DNA of 64,000 nt from Blakeslea trispora (GCA_025331445.1 JAIWNE010000002.1:124001-188000); one strand, 5' to 3'. Shown: positions 10,953-23,450, numbered from the stretch's first letter. Translations and numbers: made by a program. The notes: generated by a model not told the origin, from the sequence alone.

Positions 10953-12282
10953 CAGTGTGTTCTGAAATAAGTTGCAGATTTTGTAAACTCCATGATTTGA
11001 TTATCTAACCCATGGTTGTTCTGTTGATCTTTCCATCACCTTTTTCTTAATAAACATAATAAAATGAGCACATCTGCTACTACTCCTGTTGTCAAAGAAG
11101 CCAATAAGCACCTTTCCGAATACGATTATGATAGGCTAGCAGGCGCTTTCTTGTGCAAAAGAAACTTTACTTAAATCTCAAGCGATCTTAACCTCCCTGA
11201 ATCAACTGTACGATCAGCCTATAAAAGACTTCAGAAAACACAAACCACTCTTCGCAAAACTTCAGCCAGAAGAAAAAGGCTTCTTTCTCAAACTGATTTG
11301 AACGCGATTAGTCAAAGCGTTCGTCGTCGACCTACTGAGTCAATTAGGGCTCAGCATCGTCGACTTTTGGGCTCAGGCAAGAAGGTCTCTTTGTCCGCTT
11401 TTCGAGTGGTATTGACTCGTATGAAGTTCAAATCTCGTGTAGCGGCAAAGAAGTCTGCTCTGAAGCAGAAGCACAAACAATTGCGTTTAGCTTGGATCAA
11501 AAAGAGGTTAAATTGGGCAAAAGCTGACTGGGATAAGGTAGTTTGATCTGATGAGGCCAAGTTCACCCTTAAGAGCGCTAGTGCTGGAACTAGAGTAATC
11601 AGAAAGGATGAAGAAAGGATGAAGAAAGGTACAAGGAGAGACATATTAAGGGTAACCACAAGTTTGGTTTGGGTTCTGTGATGGTATAGGAGTGCTTTCA
11701 CGCAAATGGTGTTGGTTCTCTAGTCGTGCAACATGGATCAATTGATCAAGAAGTGTATGTCCAATGTTTGGTTGATTGCTATCTTCCTTGGATTGAGAAA
11801 GAGTCCAAGAAGACCAACATTGACTACATACTGCAAGAAGACAATGCTCCTTGTCATGTAGGAGCATATTCCAGGTGGTTTAAGATAAAGACCATGACCA
11901 ACACTTTGATAGATGGCCATCACAGAGTCCGATTGAAAATGTCTGGGCTCAGCTGAGAAAACGTTTAGATGAGGTGAACACCCTCAGTGACTTAGAGAGG
12001 GTTTTGAAAGAAGAATGGTACTAGCTGACGCCAGAGTATCTAAACAACCTCGTTAGCAGTATGAGCCGAAGATGCAAAAGCCCATGGAGGTGGTCATACA
12101 AAATAATAACCAATCCACTTCTTTTTTAGCCAAATAAAACAGTATACTCTATTTTGCATATCCTCAAAGTATGAATGCATTTTTAATAGGCAGAAGCTGT
12201 ACTGATGCATAACATCCTTCATGATGTAAGGTACTCTTTAAATTTTATTTTCAAAATCCGCAGCTTATTTCGAACCACACTG
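10953..12282 (+). mobile_element. Tc1/mariner-type element with TIRs and TA target duplication
   Basis: The element is 1,330 bp long. It starts CAGTGTGTTCTGAAATAAG at 10953 and ends with the inverted version (CTTATTTCG...CACACTG) at 12282. The terminal inverted repeats are about 30 bp with five mismatches. TA flanks it on both sides (10951-10952 and 12283-12284). It holds one transposase pseudogene. The right end lies 7 bases beyond the stop codon of the ArfGAP gene, which reads toward it. Confidence 0.93.
11064..12024 (+). pseudogene. Tc1-type DDE transposase, decayed
   Basis: The transposase would cut and paste the surrounding element. The helix-turn-helix region reads LNLPESTVRSAYKRL. The catalytic blocks SDEAKF and LQEDNAPCH are recognisable, and so is the last block ending SPIENVWAQLRKRLDE. 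Breaks: an early TAA after about 35 codons, TGA directly before SDEAKF where the family has Trp, TAG after GSVMV where the family again has Trp, and a frame change in the DWPxQSP block with the usual DLNP lost. The copy cannot move by itself. Confidence 0.9.
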
Positions 12283-12289
12283 TATATGA

Positions 12290-13912
12290 CTACCAAGTAC
12301 CCCACTCATCATCATCTGTCTTGCTACCCTTCTTCTTGATTGAAGAGTTTGCTCTGGCCCTTACAGAATTAGTGTTGTTAGCCGTAGACTTGTTCTTTGC
12401 TGGAGGTGTAGAAGTACTGATAGGCGAGTGTCTGCCATTGTAATTATCGTCAGAAGATTGCAACTTGTTGATGGTTGTATTAAAGAAATCGTCATCAGTA
12501 GCATCGTTGATATGAGATGAACTCATGCCAGAATAATGCAAAGAAGGAGAAGAAGAACCAGTATCTGTACCAGCTTGGCTATGGTATGAGTTGCTCATCT
12601 GATTGTAGTTGGACGGCTAAAAAGGGATAGTAAGCAAAGCGTACGCATTTGCTATTAGTTGCATTTACCTTGGGTTGTGTAAAAGAATTGATATAACTGT
12701 TTACGTTATCTCGTACTTGGTCTCTGAAGTTTGGATCAGAGAGCTGTGCCGCTGCCGGCTTAACATAGTTATCACTAGCATACTTTCCAAAATCTACTGC
12801 TGCTTTGCTGACATAAGATAGAAGCGACCACCCTTTTTCAATCGCAATACGAGGATCTTGAATTATTTCCTGAATATCCACTCCATTCTGTCCTCCACTT
12901 CTTCTGGCATCATATTCATCTTGAACTGAAAAAAAAGCAAATTATTAAAAAAAAAGGAAAATGCAGCAATTGCATGCAACATACATTGAGGGTTGCCAAA
13001 ACCTGTAAACTTGCCACCTTGACTTGGCGGCAAATGACTACATAACCCAATCGAAATGAGTTGCTATGATGCTACTTGATAAATCTGCCCCATTTCAAAC
13101 TTACTCTGGTCTACTCTCATTTGCATCACCGAGCTTGGCAAAGTATTGCTCATTGCGCGCCTTTTGGTTATCCTGATGATTTAAGCTGTTACTGCTATTA
13201 CTGTTGTAAGAATCACTACCAAATCCCCCAGAGAAAGAGAGAGAAGAATTGGAGCGATGTGTATCGGCATTGGGGCGACTCGAGGCGTTCAATGATCGAG
13301 TCGTACCGTTTCGTTGGCCACTGGATGACTTGGATCGAGCAGATGGGGTAGGAGTCCAAGGGCGACCTTCTGCTTCTGCTGTAAGCTATCGTAATTGACA
13401 TGCATCATTATCAGAAGCTGTTCAACAAGAGAAAAACATGGGATTACCTTTTCGCGATAGAGTTCAGCGCAATGACTGTGGTATTTATCATTCATGCTCA
13501 TGCCAGGCGTATAATCTGATTGAGATTCAAAAAAGGCCTTTGCCTTTTGATTACCACCCAACTAAGTTGTTTGATAATTAGAAATAAGCCCAATGGGGGG
13601 GGGTTTCAAATCCCAAATGTATACCTCCATTTTCTTTAACTGATCGTCAAACCACTTATCCATAGTAATAGAACGAACAAAACTAGGGGACATAAGTCAG
13701 TTGTTATCGAGGGCATTTTTGTTCCATCGTGTACGAGCTTACCTAATATGAACACCAAAAGAGCGATGTACGCCTGAGCAGTCTAAACAGATAAAAATAC
13801 CATATGAAATACTAGCCCATTGAGGATTGGGTGCACCACAGTCAAAGCAAAGTTTGTTTTCGCCTATTCTTTGAATATCGTAAAGTTTTTTCTTATACTC
13901 TGCTGCTGACAT
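12290..13912 (-). CDS. GCS1: ArfGAP protein of the GCS1/ArfGAP1 type
   Basis: The product would stimulate GTP hydrolysis on Arf and help uncoat COPI vesicles at the Golgi. Seven exons (13912-13743, 13682-13625, 13561-13448, 13385-13105, 13037-12985, 12925-12669, 12616-12290) join in phase to 419 codons. The N terminus holds the ArfGAP zinc finger, C22-x2-C25-x16-C42-x2-C45, followed by the catalytic arginine finger at R50 in [21 protein letters not shown] and the helix [11 protein letters not shown] come next. The [13 protein letters not shown] motif near residue 220 and the Trp-containing acidic end (DDDEWGTW) are typical of the GCS1/ArfGAP1 branch. The Ser/Asn-rich linkers are not conserved. 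A Tc1 element fills the immediate 3' side, so the mRNA end probably forms inside it. Confidence 0.92.
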
Positions 13913-13948
13913 AATAAGCTCTAAAGCGAGAGTAGATGTTTAAAGTAA

Positions 13949-13989
<41 letters not shown>

Positions 13990-15089
13990 AAAGAAGAAGG
14001 AAAAAGAAAAGAAATAGAAAAGAAAAAAAAATGGAAAGGGATAGGTCAAAAACTAAAAAAAGTCTGTCAGACCAACAGCATTTAAACAGCACATTCAGTT
14101 CACAATCATGCCTTATATGGGTTTAAGCCCCGCATTTGCAGTGACGGAGAAGAAATAAAGGTACCACCTTGCATATTTGATTCAAAGCATGAAGAGCACT
14201 GTTGTTTGTCAAAATATATAAGTCTATATCAAAAGAGAGTCAATTCAGCTGATGTCTGTGTATCTATTAATTTCACTCTGTGTTCTTTGCTTACTGAGTT
14301 GATGTAACTAAGAATTGGTTTCTTTGGAGCACAACACAGCATAAATCAGGTCAAGCACCATCTATATTCAAAGTACCCTGACATACTATCGTAGCTCCCC
14401 CAAAGAGAAGAGGAGAGAAAAGAGCTGTGAATTGAGATGGCGCTATTTTTGACGATCGAAAAAGAAAGAAAGATAGTGTGTATGTATGTATATTATTTGA
14501 AGATGTTTATGACATCTCAAAAGGAAATGTGTTCTGTTCCTTCTTATACTGCTTTCCGCATGTCTGGCTAGCTAAAGTCACTTGCATATAAAGATGATCA
14601 GGGCTATTCGTTGGTGCAGAGTAAAGTTAGCAATCAGAACAAACCAACTCTGTAAAGTGTCTCTTTTTGTTTTTCTGAAATGATGCCACAATGTCTAAAT
14701 TGAAAGCAAATATCAAGCGATTATGACATAGTTGTCCCCTTTCCTTCTTTTACTTGTACAAACTGAAATAGAATGAATTCTCTGAAGAAAATGTTAACAG
14801 ATGCCATTATGACATAGCTGTTACTACACAATATGAATAGAGAAAGTAACTACAAAACAAACACTTTTAGTAATTTTTTGTTTAATTAACTTCTCAAATC
14901 AATTTAACTATTGTTCAAGAGCCTTTTCCATCAAAGAGCAGGAGCATATGAATACGCCAAACTACTTGCTATAGGACACATTCAAATCTTCATTCCAGTA
15001 GTGGCGTAGTGATAAAAAAAAAAGAAGCATGTGATGGTAAAGTATGATAAAAGCAAGAACTAGTTTTATTGAACTTGAATATAAGGGTA
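13913..15089. other. Intergenic region with GA-rich microsatellite
   Basis: This is the upstream region of the ArfGAP gene and the downstream side of the NRAMP gene. A purine tract of GAGA repeats at about 13950-14035 lies directly upstream of the ArfGAP start and may be part of its promoter. No gene is seen in the rest. Confidence 0.6.
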
Positions 15090-17089
15090 TTAGATTTGTA
15101 AAAATAATGATACAACTAAATAGCCGTTTAAACCAATTAGTAACAATGCTATTAAAATTGCAACTATGTTGCATATAAGGCCATTAGGATAAGTCAATGG
15201 CTCTGGCCAACTTTTCAACACACCAAGTGCCTTTTCTGACATGTCTTGTTTATCAGCAGTGTCATGCTGATTTGGTGACTCTTGATTTTGACGAAAGCAA
15301 TATTTTTTGATGGAATGAATATTTACTTTACTAAATTGAGGGAAACGAATCCAATCTGATCTGGAATGAGAGAATCGTAAGCGGGCAAAAGTACGATCGA
15401 TCAATGACATTTTGCTTTGATCAACAGTTGAAATTAATTCTGGCTCCATGCTTTTGGCTTCTACAACAAGCTCAAGCTTCATTGCTTTTTCTTTAGCAGT
15501 GAAATAAATTAAAGGGACAACGGCAAAGGGAAGTTGTATGCTGAGTGCTACCTGACTGGCTACAAGCATGTTGCTCAAACCAGAACGGCCAGCCAAACAA
15601 GCTGCTATCATGGCAGGTGTGATAGCAATCAATCGAGTGATGATTCGTCTAACCCAAGGTCGAGTTGTCATACCCAGAAAGCCACTCATAATAACTAGAA
15701 ACGAATCAGAAAGATTCATATTTTTTATTGCACTATTACTTTTTGTTTTCCTTACCTTGACCAGCTAAAGTGGCTGTTAATGTACTCGACTGACCTGCAC
15801 ATAACAAAGCAAGCGCAAACACAATGGCAGCAGGTGGACCAAGATATTCTCTTAACAGAGCATGTGCACTAAACAAATCTTCTACTTGCTGTTGATTTCC
15901 ACTCGAACTGTAGTAAAAATTAGCTGAAGCAACTATCAAGATGGCGCAGTTGATAAAGAATGCAAAAGTCAAAGCAACAGCAAGGTCAATGAAGCTGTAA
16001 TGTAAATTTCTCTTTAGTGAGGTGGATAGAAATTTTTGAAGCGCATCCATATCGATATCACCCGTACGAGAGGCACAGGATAAGTTATCGTCAAGTGTTG
16101 TAAGATCTTTCTTGTCGCTTTGAGCGAGCTCATTTTTTTCTTTGACCTCGGAGGTGAATGGATTACTCTTGATAAGCCAATGATCACCATTTTTAACAAT
16201 CCGTGGTCGTTCGCAACGCCATTCTCGACAGCGTGCTTGAACAATAAAACTATGAAGGTAAAGATTATGCGGCATTACTTTTTGAATATGCGCAAGCTCT
16301 ATGATTAGTTGAATGATACACACGGTGACACGTTCTTTTTTAAGACTTACCCGTAGCACCAATAATGCCGATAGCCACGTAAAGAATTTCTGGATCAGCA
16401 AAAATTTCTTTTGTCGGAATGAAACCTTTAAAGACATCAACGGCCACAATATCTGAATATGTTAGTTCAATGATAAAGCATATGCCAACAGCAGAAACTA
16501 GCATCATAACAAACATCTCAAAGAAGCGCACCATCCTTAATGAGGCAGAGTCTGAATTGGAATCGGGTGTATCGGAGTCGCTGGCTTCTTCATTATAGAA
16601 TAATAAGATAATAAAGACGTCTACAGCTGTGATAGCAACACCAGCCGGTAGAGGCAATTTGGGAAAAAGTAGGTTTAGAGCTATAGCAGACCCTATCACT
16701 TCAGCAATGTCTGTAGCAATAATTGCAATCTCGGCAAGAACATAGAGAAAGAAGTTCAAATAACGGTGAAAGTGTTTTCGTGATGCAGCTGCTAAATCTA
16801 AACCAGACACTGTGCCTAATCTGATAGTCAAATTCTGTAAAAAGACGGCAATGACATTAGAGATCAAAATGACGAAAAGCAATCGATAACCGAAAGAAGA
16901 TCCTCCTTCCATATCTGTTGCCCAGTTCCCTGGATCCAAGCTAGGCAAATGAGCAGAATCGTTTTAATCCATTATGTTTCCTTGTCATTTTTCGAGGGAA
17001 AAAAAATCTTACTAGCCAACAGCTATCATAAAGCCTGGCCCAACAAATTTTCCTAATGTCTTTAGGTAATTTCTTGTCCTCTGAATCAT
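15090..17089 (-). CDS. NRAMP/SMF divalent metal transporter
   Basis: This is a proton-coupled importer of Mn2+/Fe2+ type metals in a cell or vacuole membrane. Four exons (17089-17013, 16940-16351, 16277-15756, 15694-15090) join in phase to 597 codons. The metal site of helix 1 is GYLDPGNWATD (Asp28, Asn31) and is rebuilt across the first intron. The helix 6 motif VMPHNLYLHS (about residues 223-232) is rebuilt across the second. About eleven hydrophobic segments follow the NRAMP layout. A charged loop after helix 6 (about residues 240-300) and a charged loop before the last helix are fungal-type insertions. The start is the first ATG in frame after an upstream TAG, and it leaves a short N-terminal tail. 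All catalytic positions look intact. The exact metal and membrane cannot be told. Confidence 0.93.
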
Positions 17090-18780
17090 TGAATTGTTGG
17101 CTTTGTTATTGGGCTGCCTTACAAGTATGGATAGCTAACAATCACAAGGAGAAAACGAAAAGAAAGGCAGATAAAAAATAATCAAATTCGACAAGTCACA
17201 TTAGCTCACCGACTATTACAATTGATAAATTCTCATATGATGTGCAATAACAGAAATAAGGTTTTAGCACTTGTTTGACACAAACATAAATAACAGCAAC
17301 AACAAGGGGGTGAATGAGAACACTATACAAATACACATGTAAATTGTTATTATTCACATATTTCTTGAGAAAGCGCGCTTCTGCTACTGTTACTATGGGT
17401 ATGTTATGATAAATTCTTAAATACATTTGATCCAAACAGAATATTTCATTAACCAAAATCGGTCTCTGGATATCAGGCAAAGTCAATTGTGAGATGAATC
17501 GAGTCATTTCGCAACTTGTTTACTATTTATCCTTTTTATGTATTTTGCTTCAAGCCTTACTTTATGATTACATAGACTGTTTTGAATATCTTATCATCAA
17601 TATATAACAATTCCAGATAAGAAGCATGGCTTATACACTATGTAGCTTATTCTTGTATTTTTTTAACGTTTTGTTGCTGTTGAGAGATCCTTTCCTGCGC
17701 CTATATACAGTAGTTGCTCAATCTAAGAGTGTTATCATAATTGCTACCCTTTCTTGTATGTCAGATGTCTTGATCTAAATTAATTTTCTTTTTGGTTCAT
17801 GACTCTATTGGGTGTTGCAAGTCCTTTATAACAGGACTGTTAAACGTGTTAAGTTCAATGATGCCAAGTCAACTACCGTGTCGTTATTTCTAAAAAGGAA
17901 ACAGTTATGAGTAACAGGAAGCATACTTGAGTGAAACGTTGGGCATTTACTTACAAACCTACACATTCAGGATAGCTAGTAGCTTACTTTACTTTGATTT
18001 GAAATAACTCTAAAATTGCATGTAATTCAACGCATCCAACCTTCTTTTCTTCCCATAACTATCTGAAACAACAATCACCTATACATCTAAGAAAATCTCC
18101 TTCCCCCTCAAATCAACTAGATACTTTCTCTCTTTCTTTTACTTTTACAACCAGAACAGGTATGTGGCTCGTTATTGGCCAGTACTACTTCCGAACTTGA
18201 TGTTGACATCGATGCTACTCGAGTACGATTGGCTATTGGTTTTCGTTACGGAGGCAACCGCTACATTCAATATCTCTGAATTTGAATACATCCTTTTCTT
18301 TTCATTCTCGTACAAAAAAAGTCCAAAAGAGGTAAAAAAAAATGGAACAGAATTACTCTTATTTAAGGACTGATTGCCTACAGCTTTCTATTTTGTCTCA
18401 AGCAGTACTTTACTAGCTTCCATTGCTCATAGAATGAAAGTTACTTATAGAATTGAACCCCTGAAAGATCTTTAGAATCAATTTGAGCCAGTGGTTTGAT
18501 AATGCTGATAAACAACTAAACTTTCTTCGTTACGCAAAACATGAAATTTTTTTCGAAAAAACTTGAGATAACTCTTTTGAAATGGTGTTTATTCTGACGT
18601 TTTAAATCAAACAAATGACGGAATTCATTCTTGTTTTATAGGAAACACTAGTTTTTCATTAAAATGATATCTTGTCTTTGTTATCTTATCTGATTTTAAT
18701 TTTAAAAGAGAAGAGTAACTAAGTCATGTGTTCTTTTTTTCTGTCTAGTAACAAAAGGTAATTCATTTGAAGTCCAATCG
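17090..18780. other. Long intergenic region, no gene recognised
   Basis: The near end is the probable promoter of the NRAMP gene. Open frames in the remaining 1.7 kb are short and lack motifs or splice logic. Nothing else can be supported. Confidence 0.5.
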
Positions 18781-18899
18781 CGGCTCACAAAAGTGGACAA
18801 TTGAACTCCAATCTTTTCAAAAAAAAAAAGTGTCCAAATGAGGGTGGATGCCTCCACCCACAATTTTCGTAAACCTAAAATAGAACTTATTTCAATCTC

Positions 18900-19015
18900 C
18901 TCCTAAATTTCGCTTTTGTTCTAGCATAATTTTCGTTTTTGCACTAGTCCAATTCTTGTAGTTGTGATTTCCAAAGTTCGTTTTTGTTAATTACCAAAAT
19001 TCGCTTCAGGCTGCA
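18900..19015 (+). repeat. 22-23-bp iterons upstream of the IS630-like transposase
   Basis: About five units with the core TTCGTTTTTG or TTCGCTTTTG recur every 22-23 bases. A two-unit block in the same orientation lies beyond the gene at about 20618-20660. Repeats placed this way are candidates for subterminal transposase binding sites. No clean inverted ends were found. Confidence 0.5.
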
Positions 19016-19250
19016 TACAAATTTTCTATGCACAATTCTGATGACACTGTTTGCAAGACTTATTGCTAGTAATGTATTAATGTCGACAATTAGCCCCGTC
19101 TTCATACTGTACATAAAGAATTTTGTTTTTATAATACTCAGTACCGTGACACACGCATGATGATCGCAGTCCAATAACGAGATAGGCCCAGTAAACCGAG
19201 AAAATACCAAGGTTTTTTAACTCTGTTACTTCTTTCATTAAATAAGCAAA

Positions 19251-20570
19251 ATGAGCAATAATTTCTTTTACGAAGATGGTCAGGGTAGCATTGTGGATGA
19301 GCAGGGAAATGAAACTATGGATTTGGAGGAGGAAGTCGATCCTTTCAATCTTGGAACCTTAATGACAATAACCCAGTACCGATCTTACCAGGATCGCTTT
19401 CCTGCTGAACCCACAGAAGAGCTTGATGTTGAAATGGAGGAAGCAGCTGAAGAATTATCGAAAGAAATAGCAGGCGGTAGAAAATATAATGTCTATTCCG
19501 ACAAGCATAAGGCTGTTTTCTACTATTTTAATAGAGTCAAGCTGTAGAAGGCCGCTCCTTCTGCTCGTAAGGCTCAAGTTGAAATTCGCACAGGACAAAT
19601 ATGGGCAAAACGACTCAAAAAAGACCCTCAGTGGAATATCTATGGAAAGCAGACCAATAAGGTCAACCAATTGGCTTCGCAACTTCAGGAAAATCACAAA
19701 AAACATCTTATTGACTTTTTTGATATATATCCCCAAGCAAAAAGACAAGATGCAGTTGAAAGTTTAGCAGAAGCATTCGAAAACTTCAATTTGAAAACTA
19801 CCGCTGTTGGAAATTTTATTCTTTACGAGTGCAATCTGACTGTGAAGAGGGTCACCTTACAGCCTTTGGCAAGAAATAGCCTCGATAACCATGAAAAGCG
19901 TTATAATTGGGTTAAGAAATGGGAAGGCACCGATATGAAGTATCTGCAAAATTGCGTTTTTGTGGATGAAGCCAGCTCTAGTATCAATATGAGGAGCCCC
20001 AATGCTCGTTCAATTCGTGGTACACCAGCAATTGTTGAAGCGCCTACTTCTCGAGCTCCCTCACATACTATTCTGGGAGCCATATCAGCCAATGACGTTA
20101 TAACAATTGAAATAGGGGAGCCTATGAGGCCCAAGAAAGTGAAGATTGATGGTAGAAAGAAGAGAAAGAAGCCTGCAGCAAAGAGTATGCTCAAGGGAAC
20201 TGTTACTGGCCATTACATGAGGTTCGTTTCTAAAACATTGGACGAAATGGATAAATTTCCTGAAATGACCAATTCCTATATTGTAATGGATAATGCACCA
20301 ATCCACACCTCGCACGAGATAACAAGGATGATAGAAGCTAGAAGCTATAGGGCAATATATCTTCCTCCATACTCTCCAGAACTCAACCCAATTGAAAACT
20401 TTCGGTCAATCCTCAAAGGTACAGTTAAACGAGGTATATTTGCTGATACAGAAGACTTAAAAACTAGGATTACCGAAGCAAGCAAAAGTGTCAGCAGAAA
20501 AACTCTTCATAACATTACTCAGCACTCTGTTGACAGTTTTGAGATATGTCTCAAGAAAGAGCCGCTCTAA
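19251..20570 (+). pseudogene. IS630/Tc1-superfamily DDE transposase with one nonsense codon
   Basis: A 440-codon reading frame would be complete except for a TAG at 19545-19547. Related proteins, as I recall them, have Trp there (TGG). The DDE triad is visible: FVDEAS for the first Asp, YIVMDNAPIH for the second, and YLPPYSPELNPIE for the Glu. A basic stretch (GRKKRKKPAAK) lies between the first and second Asp. The block after the Glu reads NFRS where a Trp is usual. The N-terminal 100 residues are acidic and not recognised. A single-codon break suggests a recently dead copy. Confidence 0.85.
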
Positions 20571-20764
20571 TAAACTTTTAGGCAGGATGCCTAAAATACA
20601 GTAGCTCCGCCCCCAAAGTTCGCTTTCTAGCAAACTAAATTCGTTTTTGTTGAAGATGTTGTATCGGTCTTAATACCTTTTTGACTTAATAACTATCAAT
20701 ACTCGTACGTTTTCTTGACTATAATCCCAAATTCCGTCTCAATATGGTAAACTAGGATTTTGTA

Positions 20765-21043
20765 CAGTGGGGTTGCAAAAAATAAGATAAAATTTTTAAT
20801 TTTCCTTCCCCACAAAGGTGGGCCCAACTAGATATTAGTTGACTACTAATTCAATTATGTGTATGTTTTTAAAAGCAATAAAAAGTCTAAAAGTAAATCC
20901 AGGCAATTCCTAATGAATATTTGAGCATTTCAAGACATTTGGTAGTAGTTTAATGGTGCTTGATAGGTCAAAACCAATGATGATGGTAATTTGGATTTTG
21001 GAAGGAAAATTAAAATTTTATCTTATTTTTTGCAACCTCACTG
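20765..21043. mobile_element. 279-bp TA-flanked MITE with about 48-bp TIRs
   Basis: The left end starts CAGTGGGGTTGCAAAAAATA. The right end is its inverted copy, with one substitution in the first ten bases and one single-base length difference in an A/T run. TA flanks both ends (20763-20764, 21044-21045). The interior has no coding capacity. The CAGTG ends and TA flanks point to mobilisation by a Tc1/mariner-type transposase. Confidence 0.9.
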
Positions 21044-21045
21044 TA

Positions 21046-22034
21046 CAATTAAGGGGATAAAAGGATGATGTATTTGAATATATATAAAATGAGCTAAATG
21101 TAATGATATAGGATGGTACAAGGTACCATCCTGCTGATTACTACATATTATTCCATATATAGGGTATAAGGTACCACAACTAAATACTATCAAGAAGAGA
21201 TAGTATTTGCAGATAAACTTATATCTTAGATAATGCCTGGATATACTTAATAAAGAAGTAACTGTTCACCTTAACTGACAGTGCAATAACAAACAATATT
21301 TATTCCTTAACATGAAGTTACCTTTAATTGAAGGTCTTTTAACATATTTTAAGATATAGAAATATATTCCTTGTAGAAAAGATTTAAAGTTCCTTTCATG
21401 TTGTCTAATCGGTATGACAAGACCATGAATATTATAAGTAGAAGTTTCTTTGGTTTATTTCTAACACTTGAATAACTTGGATTAAAATTCTTTAAGCTCG
21501 ATTTCGTTAATTCTAAGCCTATTACGTTTTCAAATATCACAGGGTTCCTTGACATAGAACGGATCATGACAAGAATATGAATGAGAAGTTGCATTGTTAT
21601 ATGAGCAATGCTTCCCTTTTGAATTAGTCTTTCACCGAGGACAAAAATTGCTCTGATAGAGGGTTTGATTCTGGGGAGTGGGAAGGGAGATAAAAGCAGA
21701 GGCATTGTCCATAACCAGATAGCAGTTTTTTTTTGGAATTCAAGGTTCACCGTATCCTCTAAGAATCTATCTACAATGGTTAGTTGTCGTTTCTGTTGCC
21801 TTCCTTTTCATTCAGCAGTAGATGGTTGGAATGGAAACTGCATAATGTACCTCCCGGAAGATAAGTTCATGAGCAATGTGGATAGCCATCGTATTGGAAT
21901 GTTTAAACAAAAACAAGGGCACAGACCAGTTACCTTGTTTGAAGCTCGGTATACATTATATATATAGAGAGAGTTAGTAGTATGTAACACATTCATAAGG
22001 TTCGTTGACGACTTCCTCTGGATGGTAAGGAAAC
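21046..22034. other. Decayed DNA without a supported gene
   Basis: Several open frames on both strands contain stops or lack motifs. A stretch on the minus strand near 21700-21730 reads LWTMPLL in one frame and YLVMDNAS in another. The second recalls a DDE motif, but nothing around it supports a transposase. Confidence 0.35.
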
Positions 22035-22311
22035 CCAATGTGTGTCCGTGTACTAAGCCTTTGCAAAGACGATGCAGACATCAGTAACCGTAGATGTTCG
22101 TCTCCAGCCTTACAGAAAAAACCAGCAAGACCTTCGCTGACTACTAATCTCCCAGCAACTCATACCATCCAGGTTGTGGAGAAATCCAATGTGTGTCCGT
22201 GTACTAAGCCTTTGCAAAGACGATGCAGACATCAGTAACCGTAGATGTTCGTCTCCAGCCTTACAGAAAAAACCAGCAAGACCTTCGCTGACTACTAATC
22301 TCCCAGCAACT
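22035..22311. repeat. Two direct copies of a 126-bp sequence, 151 bp apart
   Basis: Bases 22035-22160 recur at 22186-22311 with no difference that I could see. A unique 25-bp spacer lies between the copies. The perfect match shows the duplication is recent. It sits just upstream of the DIRS-like remnant and may belong to its terminal structure. Confidence 0.85.
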
Positions 22312-22357
22312 CCACTATATCGTCAATCCTATAAAGTTACCTTTCAAACCAAAACTT

Positions 22358-22445
22358 GGTGAAGTGGGTATTTCTTTTTCTTTTGTATGAAGGTAAAGTG
22401 GGTATTTTTTTTTTTCTTTTGTATGAAGGCAAAGTGGGTAAGAAA
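22358..22445. repeat. Short imperfect tandem repeat, about 35-bp unit
   Basis: A unit of the form AAGTGGGTATTTC(T)nCTTTTGTATGAAGG occurs twice and a third partial unit begins. No coding role is seen. Confidence 0.7.
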
Positions 22446-22650
22446 GTAACTTTGGATTTCCCTGGGGGATACTACAAAATGCTGCGTCATCATTTCTTAA
22501 ATTGTGGGTTGTGCCTACCACAATTGCCGTATGGCTCACTCCGACCTCGGATGTGGTTAATGGCTCTCTAGCCGCGCTTTTATTCTCAGATAATTAAAAT
22601 TTATGCCATATTCTATTTCTTTATACCTTTCTAAGCCGCGCACCGTGGAA

Positions 22651-23450
22651 ATGTCACAACAGTATGAACAAGTTACCCTTGAAGAAATTAGAGAATTCAG
22701 AGCACTTAAACAAAGACTTCAAGACCAAGAGCTTTGAGAAGAAGAACAACGAGAACTCCCAGAAGAAGTTCACCTCGAATTGGAAGAAACTTCGAAGATT
22801 AACCTCAAAAAGAAACTCAAACAATACCACTGAGATACCATCAAGTACGATGGTGGAAAATGAACCCAAAGTGGAACGATCAACAAGACATCTCTCCCAG
22901 AACTTAAACGTTATCAATGCGATGCATCGCAAATGGTGTCAGCAATCGGAAAAGGTGCTGACAGACTGCGAACAGAAGGCAGAGGCGCTATTGAGATTTT
23001 TAGCGAACCCAAATACATTTTCGAAGAAGGAGGAGATGAAGAAACACTTCGAGAAACCTTAGAAAAGGTTAGGCATCTTGCCGTTTACTGCTTCGCAACC
23101 GGCAAGGAACTTGACAAAGATGCCAAAGAAGTGGCCTCAAGAGCAATCAAACGTCCAGCCAGCCTCAGATGCTTGGAAGAAGAAGATGATGACGAAAGGA
23201 AAGATTACTTCTTCAGTCCCTCCGAGATGGAGAAAATCCAAAAGGCTCGATTTGAAGAATCACTTCTCAGACAGTCAACAAAACAATTTGGAGGATTTGG
23301 ACGAGGTCAAGGAAATGGAAGAGGAAAGTACAATGGACACAACAGTTTTTTTTTGAAAAATCGAAGGGCCGAGGAGGTCCATACCAGCAGACACATCGAC
23401 CCACAGACACAAGCAACACCAGCAGCAACAAAAAAACCAACAGCAGCAAC
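22651..23450 (+). pseudogene. DIRS-like gag remnant
   Basis: An ATG at 22651 opens MSQQYEQVTLEEIREF, a Gag-like start. In this frame three TGA codons occur between about 22738 and 22860. It then stays open through a helical stretch (ETLEKVRHLAVYC) and an acidic linker to a Gly/Arg-rich end with GFGRGQGNGRG and a poly-Gln/Thr zone. This layout fits DIRS/Ngaro-type Gag proteins. The frame stops make it non-functional. Confidence 0.7.

Noticed and set aside
17196..17507. 103-codon minus-strand frame near the NRAMP promoter
   Set aside because: It has no recognisable motif or splice partner and lies in AT-rich intergenic DNA.
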